64,000 nt of DNA from positions 1 to 64,000 of the forward strand of contig DBYX01000007.1 of NCBI GenBank assembly GCA_002311665.1. Direction: 5' to 3'. Below the pieces are notes generated by a model that ran no database searches, was not told the DNA's origin, and saw only the letters and a program-made list of their open reading frames with translations. How positions within the stretch are numbered: the first letter of the stretch is position 1; every line of letters begins with the position of its first letter. The position numbers and the translations under genes were made by a program. Below are positions 51,177-59,579 of the stretch, piece after piece. The stretch comes from Lachnoclostridium sp. UBA1175 (GTDB lineage: Bacteria > Bacillota > Clostridia > Lachnospirales > Lachnospiraceae).

Positions 51177-52019
51177 ATGGCGATTCGTATTGACGGTAAA
51201 ATGATCTCGACGGAGATCAAGGACGAGCTCAAGGAGCGCGTCGCAGCTTACGCGGCGGAGGGAAAGGAAATCTGCCTCGCCGTGATCCAGGTAGGCAATG
51301 ACAAGGCCTCAACGGTCTATGTATCGAATAAAAAGAAGGCTTGCGAGTACATCGGGATCCGGTCTCTCGCATACGAGCTTCCGGAGGAGACGACGACGGA
51401 GGAGCTTCTCGCGATCATTGAGGAACTCAACGGGCGCAGGGATGTGAACGGTATCCTGGTACAGCTGCCGGTGCCGAAGCACATCGACGAGGAGAAGATC
51501 CTGCTGGCGATCTCGCCGGACAAGGACGTGGACGGCTTCCACCCGGTGAGCGTGGGACGTCTCAACATCGGGCAGAAGGGCTTTCGCTCATGTACGCCGG
51601 CGGGCGTGATCCAGCTTCTCAAGCGCACGGGGATCGCCATCGACGGCAAGGAGTGCGTGGTCGTGGGCCGCAGCAACATCGTCGGCAAACCGATGGCGGC
51701 GATGCTTCTCGCGGAGAACGGCACGGTGACGGTGTGCCACTCGCACACGAAGGATCTCGCTTCCGTGACGAAGCGCGCGGACATACTCGTGGTTGCGATC
51801 GGCAAGCCGAAGTTCATCACCGCGGAGTATGTGAAGGAGGGAGCGACGGTCATCGATGTAGGCATTCATCGCATGGATGACGGTAAGCTGTGCGGCGACG
51901 TGGATTTCGAGAGCGTGGAGCCCGTGGCGGGCGCCATCACCCCGGTTCCCGGCGGCGTCGGTCCGATGACGATCGCGATGCTGATGAACAACTGTGTGGA
52001 GTCCGTGGAGCTGCAGTGA
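51177..52019 (+). CDS. folD: Bifunctional methylene-tetrahydrofolate dehydrogenase/cyclohydrolase
   Basis: A 280-residue enzyme interconverting 5,10-methylene- and 10-formyl-tetrahydrofolate. Signatures: VGNDKASTVYVSNKKKACE (catalytic Lys, YxxxK pattern), VNGILVQLPVPKHID, DKDVDGFHPVSVGRL, and the NADP loop VVGRSNIVGKPMA. The C-terminal end PVPGGVGPMTIAMLM is characteristic. CGGAGG precedes the ATG. It supplies the formyl donor used by Fmt (19 kb). Confidence 0.96.
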   Translation: MAIRIDGKMISTEIKDELKERVAAYAAEGKEICLAVIQVGNDKASTVYVSNKKKACEYIGIRSLAYELPEETTTEELLAIIEELNGRRDVNGILVQLPVPKHIDEEKILLAISPDKDVDGFHPVSVGRLNIGQKGFRSCTPAGVIQLLKRTGIAIDGKECVVVGRSNIVGKPMAAMLLAENGTVTVCHSHTKDLASVTKRADILVVAIGKPKFITAEYVKEGATVIDVGIHRMDDGKLCGDVDFESVEPVAGAITPVPGGVGPMTIAMLMNNCVESVELQ

Positions 52020-52027
52020 CACTTATT

Positions 52028-52066
52028 TTACGCGGGCGACGCGTTATGCATCGGTGCGCCGCGTAA
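52028..52066 (+). other. Hairpin between folD and rimO
   Basis: TTACGCGG (52028-52035) and CCGCGTAA (52059-52066) are perfect complements around a 23-base loop. GCTTATTTCC follows, with too few T's for a strong terminator. It may reduce readthrough into rimO or stabilise the folD message. Confidence 0.45.
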
Positions 52067-52087
52067 GCTTATTTCCGGAAAGGCTAT

Positions 52088-53407
52088 ATGAAGATCTATC
52101 TGATATCCCTGGGATGTGACAAAAACCTCGTGGACAGCGAGGTCATGCTGGGACTTCTGCAGGAAGCCGGGCACTCGATCGCCGACGACCTCGACGAGGC
52201 GGACGCGGCGATCGTCAACACGTGCTGTTTCATCGGCGACGCGAAGGAGGAGAGCATCAACACGATCCTCGAACTTGCGGAGCGAAGGACGGACGGAAGA
52301 CTCCGCCGCCTTGTGATCGCCGGCTGTCTCGCGGAGAGATACGCTCCCGAGGTCCGTGAGCAGATCCCCGAGGTCGACGCCATCGTGGGCACGTCGTCCT
52401 ACGAGGACATCGTCGCGGCGGTATCCGGGGAGGGCGCGTATGAGTCGCGCCGGCCGCTCACGTATCTGCCGCAGCCGAAGACCCCGAGGGCGGTCACGGC
52501 GGGCAACTATGTATCGTATTTGAAGATCGCGGAAGGCTGCGACAAATGCTGCACCTACTGCATCATACCGAAGATCCGCGGACCGTACCGCTCGTTCCCG
52601 ATGGAACGGCTGACGGAGGAGGCGGAGCGCCTGGCGGCCGCGGGGACGCGGGAGCTGATCCTCGTGGCGCAGGAGACGACCGTGTACGGTGTCGATCTGT
52701 ACGGCGAGAAGAAGCTTGCGGAATTGTTGCATCGCCTGTGCCGCATCGAGGAACTTCTCCGGATCCGCGTGATGTACGCGTACCCCGAGGAGATCGACGA
52801 GACGCTGATCGAGGCGATCGCAACGGAGCCGAAGGTGTGCCGCTACCTTGATATGCCGATTCAGCACGCGTCGGACGAGATCCTTCGCCGGATGGGCAGA
52901 AGGACGACGCGCGAGGACATCGAGGCGACGGTCGCGAAGCTTCGCAGACGCATTCCCGGCATCGTGCTCCGCACGACGCTGATCACGGGCTTCCCCGGGG
53001 AGACTGAGGAGCAGTTTGAGGAGCTTGCGGAGTTCGTGGAAAAGATGCGCTTCGAGCGCCTCGGATGTTTCCCATACTCGAAGGAGGAGGGAACGGAGGC
53101 CGCACGGATGAAAGGGCAGGTGCCCAAGCGTGTGCGCGAGCGCAGGAAAAATGCGATCATGAAGCTGCAGCGCGGCATTTGCAGCGCATACAGCGAGAGC
53201 CTGGTCGGGCAGACGCTGCCGGTGCTCGTGGACGGTTTTCTTCCGGAGGAAGAGGTGTTCACGGGGCGCACGCAGGGGGATGCTCCGACAATCGACGGGG
53301 CCGTATTTTTCGAAGGACCGCAATCGCTGATGTCCGGCGACGTTGTTAACGTGCGGATCACATCGGCTTGTGAATATGATCTTACCGGTGAGGTGATAAA
53401 CGAATGA
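52088..53407 (+). CDS. rimO: Ribosomal protein S12 methylthiotransferase RimO
   Basis: A 439-residue radical-SAM enzyme that methylthiolates Asp of ribosomal protein S12. The N-terminal cluster uses Cys10 (SLGCDKN), the NTCCF Cys and AGCLAE. The radical-SAM cluster is Cys151-Cys155-Cys158. RGPYRSFPME, the AQETTVYGVDLYG strand and PIQHASDEILRRMGR are RimO rather than MiaB features. A C-terminal TRAM-like domain ends the protein. GGAAAGG precedes the ATG. The stop overlaps pgsA (ATGA). Confidence 0.95.
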   Translation: MKIYLISLGCDKNLVDSEVMLGLLQEAGHSIADDLDEADAAIVNTCCFIGDAKEESINTILELAERRTDGRLRRLVIAGCLAERYAPEVREQIPEVDAIVGTSSYEDIVAAVSGEGAYESRRPLTYLPQPKTPRAVTAGNYVSYLKIAEGCDKCCTYCIIPKIRGPYRSFPMERLTEEAERLAAAGTRELILVAQETTVYGVDLYGEKKLAELLHRLCRIEELLRIRVMYAYPEEIDETLIEAIATEPKVCRYLDMPIQHASDEILRRMGRRTTREDIEATVAKLRRRIPGIVLRTTLITGFPGETEEQFEELAEFVEKMRFERLGCFPYSKEEGTEAARMKGQVPKRVRERRKNAIMKLQRGICSAYSESLVGQTLPVLVDGFLPEEEVFTGRTQGDAPTIDGAVFFEGPQSLMSGDVVNVRITSACEYDLTGEVINE

Positions 53408-54000
53408 TAAAGATGAATCTTCCCAACAGGCTCACGATGTTCCGGGTGCTGCTGATCCCGGTGTTCGTCGTGCTGCTGATGCTGGAGAACTATCTTCCCT
53501 ACTACAATTTCATCGCCCTGGCGGTTTTCGCCGCGGCGAGTTTTACAGACTTCCTGGACGGACACATCGCGCGCAAGTACAACCTTGTGACGACGTTCGG
53601 CAAATTCATGGATCCTCTCGCGGACAAGATCCTGGTCAGCACGGCGCTGATCCTGCTGATCGAGTTTGACAAGATCCCCGCGGTGGTGGTGGCGATCATC
53701 CTCGCCCGCGAGTTTATCATCAGCGGTTTCCGTCTGATTGCGTGCGACAAGGGCATCGTGCTTGCTGCCGGCTATCTCGGCAAGATCAAGACCTTCATCC
53801 AGATGCTGATGTGCTGCTTCATGCTCTTCACGGCGGATCCGACGTACAACCTGAACTACCTGTTCTTCCGCATCGTCGACGCGCTCGGCAAGATCGCCAT
53901 GTGGCTCGCCCTTGTGATGACCATCGTCTCGCTCGTGGACTACATCTGGAGGAACATCGATGTCCTGAAGGACGACAAGGATAAGAAAGGCGCAAAATGA
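53404..54000 (+). CDS. pgsA: CDP-diacylglycerol-glycerol-3-phosphate 3-phosphatidyltransferase
   Basis: A 198-residue membrane enzyme making phosphatidylglycerol phosphate. The CDP-alcohol phosphotransferase motif is complete: Asp49, Asp52-Gly53, Ala56-Arg57, Gly66, Asp70 and Asp74. N-terminal LPNRLTMFRVLLIP is typical of PgsA. About five membrane helices are visible. It is coupled to rimO and the next gene by four-base overlaps. The rimO-pgsA linkage is common in Firmicutes. Confidence 0.95.
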   Translation: MIKMNLPNRLTMFRVLLIPVFVVLLMLENYLPYYNFIALAVFAAASFTDFLDGHIARKYNLVTTFGKFMDPLADKILVSTALILLIEFDKIPAVVVAIILAREFIISGFRLIACDKGIVLAAGYLGKIKTFIQMLMCCFMLFTADPTYNLNYLFFRIVDALGKIAMWLALVMTIVSLVDYIWRNIDVLKDDKDKKGAK

Positions 54001-55364
54001 AGCATGTGATCGTGGTCGGCGGCGGCGCAGCCGGCATGATGGCGGCGATCGGCGCTGCGGGAGCGGGGGCGCGAGTCACCCTCCTGGAGAAAAACGAAAA
54101 ACTGGGCAAGAAAATATACATCACAGGCAAGGGCAGGTGTAACCTGACCAACGCCTGTGATGTTTCGGAATTCACGGAGCATATTGTCTCCAATCCGCGC
54201 TTCTTTATGAGTGCTTTGCACGGGCTTAGCAACCTCGACACGATCGCGCTGTTCGAGAGTTTCGGGCTTCCGACGAAGACCGAGCGCGGCAAGCGCGTGT
54301 TTCCCGTGTCGGACCGGTCGTCCGACGTGATCCGCGCGCTGGAGCGGGAGTGCAAAAGGCTCGGCGTCTCGGTGCATCTTCACGCGGAGGTCGCGTCGCT
54401 TCAGACGGGGGCGATGACGCCGGACAGTGCGGCGGAAGTCACGGCGGAAGTGACGGACAGTGCAAAAATGTGCGCCGCGGAATGTGCGGAGGACAGCGGA
54501 CGCGACGGGCGGAAGGATAAGAAGAAAAAGAGCAGGGAACACATTTTACGCGTGAACGGGGTCGTTCTGCGCGACGGCACGAAACTTGCGGCGGACGCCG
54601 TGATCGTGGCGACGGGCGGACTGTCCTACCCGAGCACGGGCTCCACCGGCGACGGCTATCGCATGGCGAGAGCGTGCGGGCACACGGTGACGAAGCTGTA
54701 CCCGTCGCTTGTGTCGCTCACGGCGGAGGACGCGTGCTGCGAGAAGCTGGCAGGACTGTCGCTCCGCAATGTCGGGGTGCGGTTCTTCGGGGCGGACGGC
54801 AAGCTGCTGACGGAGGACTTCGGGGAGCTGCTGTTCACGCACAAAGGCATCAGCGGACCGACGGTGCTCACGGCAACGGCCGTGGCCGGCGAAGCGCTTG
54901 CCGGAGGAACGGCGGAGATCGACCTGAAGACAGGACTTTCGGACGAGCAGCTGGATGCGCGGCTCGTGCGGGAACTCGAGGCGGGACACGCCAAACAGAT
55001 GGGCAATGTGATCGGAACGCTTGTCCCCGTGGCGCTCGGGGAGGAGATCCTGCGACGAGCGGAGATCTCCGCGGAGTGCAAGGCGGGGAGCGTGACGAAG
55101 GAACAGCGCCGTAAACTCGCGGGAGCGCTCAGAAGAATGACGCTTCGGATCACGGGGCTCGGCGGATACAACGAGGCGGTGGTTACCAAGGGAGGGATAC
55201 AGACCCGGGAGGTGAATCCATCAACGATGGAATCCCGCATCGTGAAGGGACTCTACCTGGCGGGCGAGGTACTTGACCTCGACGCTACCACGGGAGGGTT
55301 CAACCTGCAGATTGCGTGGTCGACCGGAATGCTTGCCGGGAAGGCCGCGGCGGAGGACCGGTGA
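53997..55364 (+). CDS. FAD-dependent oxidoreductase, HI0933/BaiN-like family
   Basis: A 455-residue flavoprotein of unknown substrate. The N-terminal GGGAAGMMAAIGAA (8-21) is the dinucleotide-binding loop, with ITGKGRCNLTNA (42-53) diagnostic of the HI0933 family. ATGGLSYPSTGSTGDGY and the C-terminal DATTGGFNLQIAWSTGMLAG complete the FAD site. A low-complexity insertion of about 40 residues (roughly 138-182, Ala/Asp-rich then DGRKDKKKKSR) interrupts the substrate domain and looks like a disordered surface loop. Relatives are variously annotated as aminoacetone oxidase or BaiN; neither is proven. It is followed by cmk, as in many Clostridia. Confidence 0.88.
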   Translation: MKHVIVVGGGAAGMMAAIGAAGAGARVTLLEKNEKLGKKIYITGKGRCNLTNACDVSEFTEHIVSNPRFFMSALHGLSNLDTIALFESFGLPTKTERGKRVFPVSDRSSDVIRALERECKRLGVSVHLHAEVASLQTGAMTPDSAAEVTAEVTDSAKMCAAECAEDSGRDGRKDKKKKSREHILRVNGVVLRDGTKLAADAVIVATGGLSYPSTGSTGDGYRMARACGHTVTKLYPSLVSLTAEDACCEKLAGLSLRNVGVRFFGADGKLLTEDFGELLFTHKGISGPTVLTATAVAGEALAGGTAEIDLKTGLSDEQLDARLVRELEAGHAKQMGNVIGTLVPVALGEEILRRAEISAECKAGSVTKEQRRKLAGALRRMTLRITGLGGYNEAVVTKGGIQTREVNPSTMESRIVKGLYLAGEVLDLDATTGGFNLQIAWSTGMLAGKAAAEDR

Positions 55365-55401
55365 CGGTCCGGAACAAAAACACAGGAAGAGAGAGAAGAC
55401 T

Positions 55402-56091
55402 ATGGGAAGACAGATTGCGATTGACGGACCTGCCGGTGCAGGCAAGAGCACGATAGCGAGAAGCCTCGCAAAGAAACTAGGATACATTTACGTCGACACG
55501 GGCGCGATGTACCGCGCGATGGCGCTGTTCCTGCTGCGGAAGGGGATCCGCGCCGACGAGACGGAGAAGATCGAGGCGGCCTGCGGGGAGGCGGACATCA
55601 CGATCGCTTTCGATGACGGTGAGCAGCAGGTCCTTCTGAACGGCGAGCACGTCAACGGACTCATCCGCACGGAGGAGGTCGGCAATATGGCGAGCGCCTC
55701 GTCGGTCAACCCGAAGGTGCGCGAGAAGATGACTGAGCTGCAGCGCAGACTCGGGCAGGAGGCGGACGTTGTGATGGACGGCCGCGACATCGGAACGTTT
55801 GTGCTTCCGGGTGCCGATGTGAAGATCTACCTCACGGCGTCCATCGAGGAGCGCGCGAGAAGACGTGCCCTGGAGTATGAGCGCAAGGGACAGCCGGCGG
55901 ACATCGAGCAGATCGCGAAGGACATCGCGGAGCGCGATTACCGCGATATGCACAGAGAGCACGCTCCGCTTCGGCAGGCGGAGGACGCGGTTTTGGTCGA
56001 CACCTCGGATATGACGATCGAGGAGGTGGAGGCACGGCTCCTTTCGCTGTGCGGAGAGAAGAGCGGAGGCAAGGGCGATTTTTTCGCATGA
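55402..56091 (+). CDS. cmk: Cytidylate kinase
   Basis: A 229-residue (d)CMP kinase. The P-loop is GPAGAGKS (9-16), and YVDTGAMYRAMAL binds the nucleotide. VMDGRDIGTFVLP and the lid ARRRALEY follow in family order. The ATG at 55402 is chosen (AGGAAGAGAG upstream); an in-frame upstream extension runs inside the preceding gene without a ribosome site. The stop overlaps the ispH start (ATGA). Cmk-IspH-S1 adjacency is typical of clostridial genomes. Confidence 0.95.
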   Translation: MGRQIAIDGPAGAGKSTIARSLAKKLGYIYVDTGAMYRAMALFLLRKGIRADETEKIEAACGEADITIAFDDGEQQVLLNGEHVNGLIRTEEVGNMASASSVNPKVREKMTELQRRLGQEADVVMDGRDIGTFVLPGADVKIYLTASIEERARRRALEYERKGQPADIEQIAKDIAERDYRDMHREHAPLRQAEDAVLVDTSDMTIEEVEARLLSLCGEKSGGKGDFFA

Positions 56092-58157
56092 GTGCCCCGG
56101 GCGGTGAGCCCGCGGACGGGGCAGGGAGGAAGCGGAAGGTCATCGTGGCGAAGACCGCGGGCTTCTGCTTCGGTGTGCAGCGCGCGGTGGACACCGTGTA
56201 CCGCCTGAGCGAGGGCTGGCACGCGCCGGTTTACACGTACGGGCCGATTATCCACAACGAGGATGTCGTCGCTTCGCTCGCGAAGCGCGGCGTGCGCGTG
56301 ATCACGGACATCGGCGAGGTCGACGGGATCGCGGAGGGAACGATCGTGATCCGGTCCCACGGGATACCGAGGGAGACCGACGAGCGGCTTCGCGCGGCTG
56401 CGGAACGTTCGGGAGGAAAACTCCGTATCGAGGACGCGACATGCCCGTTTGTGAAGAAGATCCACCGCATCGTGAGCGAGCACAGCAAGGCGGGGGAATC
56501 GATCGTCATTTGCGGCGATGCAACCCACCCCGAAGTGCAGGGGATCATGGGCTGGTGCGAGGGCGGCGCGACGGTGATCTCGACGCCCGAGGAGGCGTCT
56601 GCCGCCGCGGAAAATGCCGCGAAGTCGAAAAACAGACTCTGTATTGTAGCACAGACCACATTTAATCACAGAAAATTCAAAGATTTTGTTGATATTTTCC
56701 AAAGAATGGGTTACAATGCAGAGGATAGTGCGGTTAACACTATCTGCAATGCCACAGAGGAGAGACAAACGGAGGCGCGGTCGCTGGCAAGGCAATGTGA
56801 TGCCATGCTCGTGATCGGAAGCGCAAACAGTTCCAACACCCGAAAGCTGTACGAGATCGCAGCGCAGGAATGCGCGAACACGAGGTATATACAGTCGGCG
56901 GCGGATTTGGAGAAGGAACCCTTACCATCTTTTCGTTACGTAGGTATTACTGCAGGGGCGTCCACCCCGAGAAACATTATCGAGGAGGTTCATGCAATCA
57001 TGGACAATGAGATTTTTGAACAGTTGTTGGAGGAATCCTTCAAAACAATACGAAACGGAGAGGTAGTCGAGGGCACTGTCATTGGTGTTAAGGAAGACGA
57101 GATTGCACTGAACATCGGTTACAAGGCAGACGGCATCATCACGAAGTATGAATATTCTTCGCAGCCGGTAGCGGACCTCCGCACCGTAGTGAAGGAAGGC
57201 GATGTACTCACCGCGAAGGTGGTGAAGGTTAACGACGGCGAGGGCCAGGTGCTCCTCAGCCGCAAGAAGCTGAACAGCGAGCGCGCGAGCGCCGTGTTGC
57301 AGGAAGCATTTGAGCAGGGCACCGTACTCACCGCGAAGGTTACGAACGTGGTGAACGGCGGTCTGAACGTTGTGGTGGATGACTGCCGCGTGTTCATTCC
57401 GGCAAGCCTTGTGTCCGATATTTATGAGAAGGATCTGGCGAAGTTCCAGGATCAGGACATCGAGTTCCGTATCACGGAGTACAACCCGAAGAAGAGACGC
57501 ATCATCGGTAACCGCAGAGACCTGCTTGTCGAGCGCAAGAAGGAGAGAACCGAGGCGCTTCTTTCGAAGCTTCAGGTCGGCGACGTGATCGAGGGTGTTG
57601 TCCGCAATGTGACGGATTTCGGCGCATTCATCGACATCGGCGGCGTGGACGGACTTCTTCACGTATCCGAAGTATCCTGGGGTCGCAACGACAATCCCAA
57701 GAAGCTTTTCAAGACCGGCGATACCGTGACCGTATTTGTCAAGGCGATCAACGGCGAGAAGATTTCCCTCAGCATGAAGTTCGCGGATCAGAATCCCTGG
57801 AAGGATGCCGAGGAGCGCTTCGCACCCGGAACGATCGTTACCGGTCGCGTAGCACGTATGGCTGCCTTCGGCGCGTTTGTTGAGATCGCGCCCGGCGTTG
57901 ACGCGCTGTTGCACGTATCCCAGATTTCCCGCAAGCGCGTGGAGAAGCCTTCGGATGTTCTTACGGTCGGCCAGGAGATCGAGGCCAAGATCGTGGAGTT
58001 CAATCCCGAGGATAAGAAGATCAGCCTGAGCATGAAGGTGCTTGAGGCGAACGAGCCTGAGCTTGAGGATGAGGCTGCAGAGGTTGTTGCGGAGGCTGTT
58101 GAGGCAGTTGCCGAGGAGACCGTTGCAGAGGAGCCGAAGGCGGATACGGAAGCATAA
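56088..58157 (+). CDS. ispH: IspH (HMBPP reductase) fused to ribosomal protein S1-type domains
   Basis: A 689-residue fusion. Residues about 16-300 are IspH, the last MEP-pathway enzyme, with [4Fe-4S] ligands Cys27 (GFCFGV), Cys119 (ATCPFV) and Cys220 (TICNAT), plus GDATHPEVQG and GASTPRN. Residues 305-689 hold four S1 RNA-binding repeats (about 318-390, 402-470, 487-555, 573-645) and an acidic Ala/Glu tail. Such ispH-rpsA fusions are known in Clostridia. The start at 56088 overlaps the cmk stop. A strong promoter-like sequence and a GAGGAGG site lie inside the gene before residue 305 (Met), so S1 may also be made alone. Confidence 0.94.
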   Translation: MSAPGGEPADGAGRKRKVIVAKTAGFCFGVQRAVDTVYRLSEGWHAPVYTYGPIIHNEDVVASLAKRGVRVITDIGEVDGIAEGTIVIRSHGIPRETDERLRAAAERSGGKLRIEDATCPFVKKIHRIVSEHSKAGESIVICGDATHPEVQGIMGWCEGGATVISTPEEASAAAENAAKSKNRLCIVAQTTFNHRKFKDFVDIFQRMGYNAEDSAVNTICNATEERQTEARSLARQCDAMLVIGSANSSNTRKLYEIAAQECANTRYIQSAADLEKEPLPSFRYVGITAGASTPRNIIEEVHAIMDNEIFEQLLEESFKTIRNGEVVEGTVIGVKEDEIALNIGYKADGIITKYEYSSQPVADLRTVVKEGDVLTAKVVKVNDGEGQVLLSRKKLNSERASAVLQEAFEQGTVLTAKVTNVVNGGLNVVVDDCRVFIPASLVSDIYEKDLAKFQDQDIEFRITEYNPKKRRIIGNRRDLLVERKKERTEALLSKLQVGDVIEGVVRNVTDFGAFIDIGGVDGLLHVSEVSWGRNDNPKKLFKTGDTVTVFVKAINGEKISLSMKFADQNPWKDAEERFAPGTIVTGRVARMAAFGAFVEIAPGVDALLHVSQISRKRVEKPSDVLTVGQEIEAKIVEFNPEDKKISLSMKVLEANEPELEDEAAEVVAEAVEAVAEETVAEEPKADTEA
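56689..56717 (+). promoter_or_regulatory. Candidate strong promoter inside ispH
   Basis: TTGATA (56689-56694) and TACAAT (56712-56717) are exactly 17 bases apart, in an AT-rich patch (about 56640-56735) that stands out from the GC-rich gene. The start would be near 56724, about 275 bases before the internal Met codon at the S1 boundary. It matches sigma-A consensus better than most intergenic promoters in this window. Confidence 0.65.
56982..57002 (+). promoter_or_regulatory. Internal ribosome-binding site and start codon for a free S1 protein
   Basis: GAGGAGG (56982-56988) lies 11 bases before an in-frame ATG (57000-57002) coding for Met305 of the fusion. The codon sits exactly at the junction between the end of IspH and the first S1 region. 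Spacing is a little long. Translation here would give a 385-residue S1-like protein. Confidence 0.5.
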
Positions 58158-58184
58158 TTTTTCTAAGAAGACATGTGGGAACAG

Positions 58185-58217
58185 GAGCACATTGGGGTAT
58201 CCCCATTGTGCTCTTTT
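58185..58217 (+). terminator. Terminator after ispH-S1
   Basis: GAGCACATTGGGG (58185-58197) pairs with CCCCATTGTGCTC (58201-58213), with one T-T mismatch, around TAT, followed by TTTTC. It is a strong stem with a short uridine tract. Confidence 0.85.
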
Positions 58218-58254
58218 CACTTTACGGGAGCGGCGATGCCGCGGGGAGGTTCGA

Positions 58255-59301
58255 ATGGAACAGAGAGTGCGTGTGGCGCTGGATGCGATGGGCGGGGACA
58301 ACGCGCCTTCCGAGATCATCAAGGGGGCGACGGAGGCGGTCAATGCCCACCCCGAACTTGCGGTAACGCTGGTCGGACGCGAGGAAGTGATCCGCGGGGA
58401 GCTCGCAAAATACACGTATCCCGAGGAGCAGATCACCATCGTCAACGCGACGGAGGAGATCACCTGTGACGAAGCGCCTGTGGAGGCTGTGCGCAAGAAG
58501 CGCGATTCCTCCATCACGGTCGCGATGAACCTGGTCCGCCACGGCGACTGCGACGCGTTCGTGTCGGCGGGAAGCACCGGAGCCGTGCTGGTCGGCGGAA
58601 CGATCCTCGTAGGACGCATCCGCGGTGTGGAGCGCACGCCTCTGGCACCGTTGATCCCCACGGAAACCGGCGTGTCGCTGCTGATCGACTGCGGCGCCAA
58701 TGTGGATGCCCGCTCGTCACAGCTTGTGCAGTTCGCGGTGATGGGATCGATCTATATGAAGCATGTGGTCGGTATTGAGAATCCCCGCGTGGGAATTGTC
58801 AATATCGGCGTTGAGGAGGAGAAGGGCAACGCGCTCGTGAAGGAGACGTACCCGCTTCTCAAGGCGAGGGACGATATCAATTTTGTCGGCAGCGTGGAGG
58901 CGCGCGACATTCCCAAGGGAGTCGCGGACGTCATCGTGTGCGAGGCTTTCGTCGGCAACGTGATCCTCAAGCTCTACGAGGGACTTGCGGGGACGCTTCT
59001 CTCGAAGATCAAGGAGGGTCTGATGTCCACTGCGAGGAGCAAAGTCGGTGCCGCGCTTGCGAAGCCGGCACTGAAGAAGACACTCAAGGCGTTCGATACG
59101 GCGGAGTACGGCGGTGCGCCGATGCTCGGACTGAACGGGCTTGTCGTGAAGACGCACGGCAACTCGACATCGATGGAGATCCGCAACGCGCTCGCACAGT
59201 GCATTGCGTTCGTCCGCGAGGATATCAGCGGCAAGATCCGCGACAACCTCGGGACGGCGGCCGCGGGCAACAAGACGGAAACAGGCAACGGGGGTAATTG
59301 A
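58255..59301 (+). CDS. plsX: Phosphate acyltransferase PlsX
   Basis: A 348-residue enzyme converting acyl-ACP to acyl-phosphate for phospholipid synthesis. Signatures are VALDAMGGDNAPSEIIKGA at the N-terminus, KKRDSSITVAMNLV, FVSAGSTGAVL and GVLLIDCGANVD-like SLLIDCGANVDARSS, with LGLNGLVVKTHGNS near the end. GGGGAGG precedes the ATG at 58255. It is followed by an acyl carrier protein gene, RNase III and SMC, a standard Firmicute order. Confidence 0.95.
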   Translation: MEQRVRVALDAMGGDNAPSEIIKGATEAVNAHPELAVTLVGREEVIRGELAKYTYPEEQITIVNATEEITCDEAPVEAVRKKRDSSITVAMNLVRHGDCDAFVSAGSTGAVLVGGTILVGRIRGVERTPLAPLIPTETGVSLLIDCGANVDARSSQLVQFAVMGSIYMKHVVGIENPRVGIVNIGVEEEKGNALVKETYPLLKARDDINFVGSVEARDIPKGVADVIVCEAFVGNVILKLYEGLAGTLLSKIKEGLMSTARSKVGAALAKPALKKTLKAFDTAEYGGAPMLGLNGLVVKTHGNSTSMEIRNALAQCIAFVREDISGKIRDNLGTAAAGNKTETGNGGN

Positions 59302-59303
59302 CA

Positions 59304-59540
59304 ATGTTTGATCAGGTGGTCGGCGTGATCGCCGAAGTGACGCATGTCAGTCGGGATTCCATTACGAAGGACACGCTGTTGATCGAGGATCTCGGCGTGG
59401 ACTCGCTTGTGATGTACCGGATCCTGCTCGCGCTGGAGGATGTGTTTGACGCGCAGCTTCAGCCGACGACGTCGGATTGGAAGGTCCGCACGGTCGGGGA
59501 ACTGTGCGACCGCGTGAAGAAGACGCTGGCGTCGTTCTGA
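59304..59540 (+). CDS. Acyl carrier protein (divergent)
   Basis: A 78-residue acyl carrier protein; Ser34 in GVDSL would carry phosphopantetheine. The four-helix pattern is clear. The recognition helix after DSL reads VMYRILLALEDVF, whereas housekeeping ACPs have DxxELVMALEEEF. Thus two acidic positions are lost and one becomes Arg. It may still be the main ACP, given its place after plsX, or a specialised one. The ATG at 59304 has GGGGG upstream; the plsX stop lies three bases before it. Confidence 0.87.
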   Translation: MFDQVVGVIAEVTHVSRDSITKDTLLIEDLGVDSLVMYRILLALEDVFDAQLQPTTSDWKVRTVGELCDRVKKTLASF

Positions 59541-59579
59541 CGCACGGGCGTGAATGTGTGAAGGGGTGAAGGAGAATTC

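Noticed and set aside
56088..58157. IspH-S1 junction as a missing stop or assembly error
   Set aside because: The frame is continuous with intact domains on both sides, and the same fusion is known in other Clostridia.
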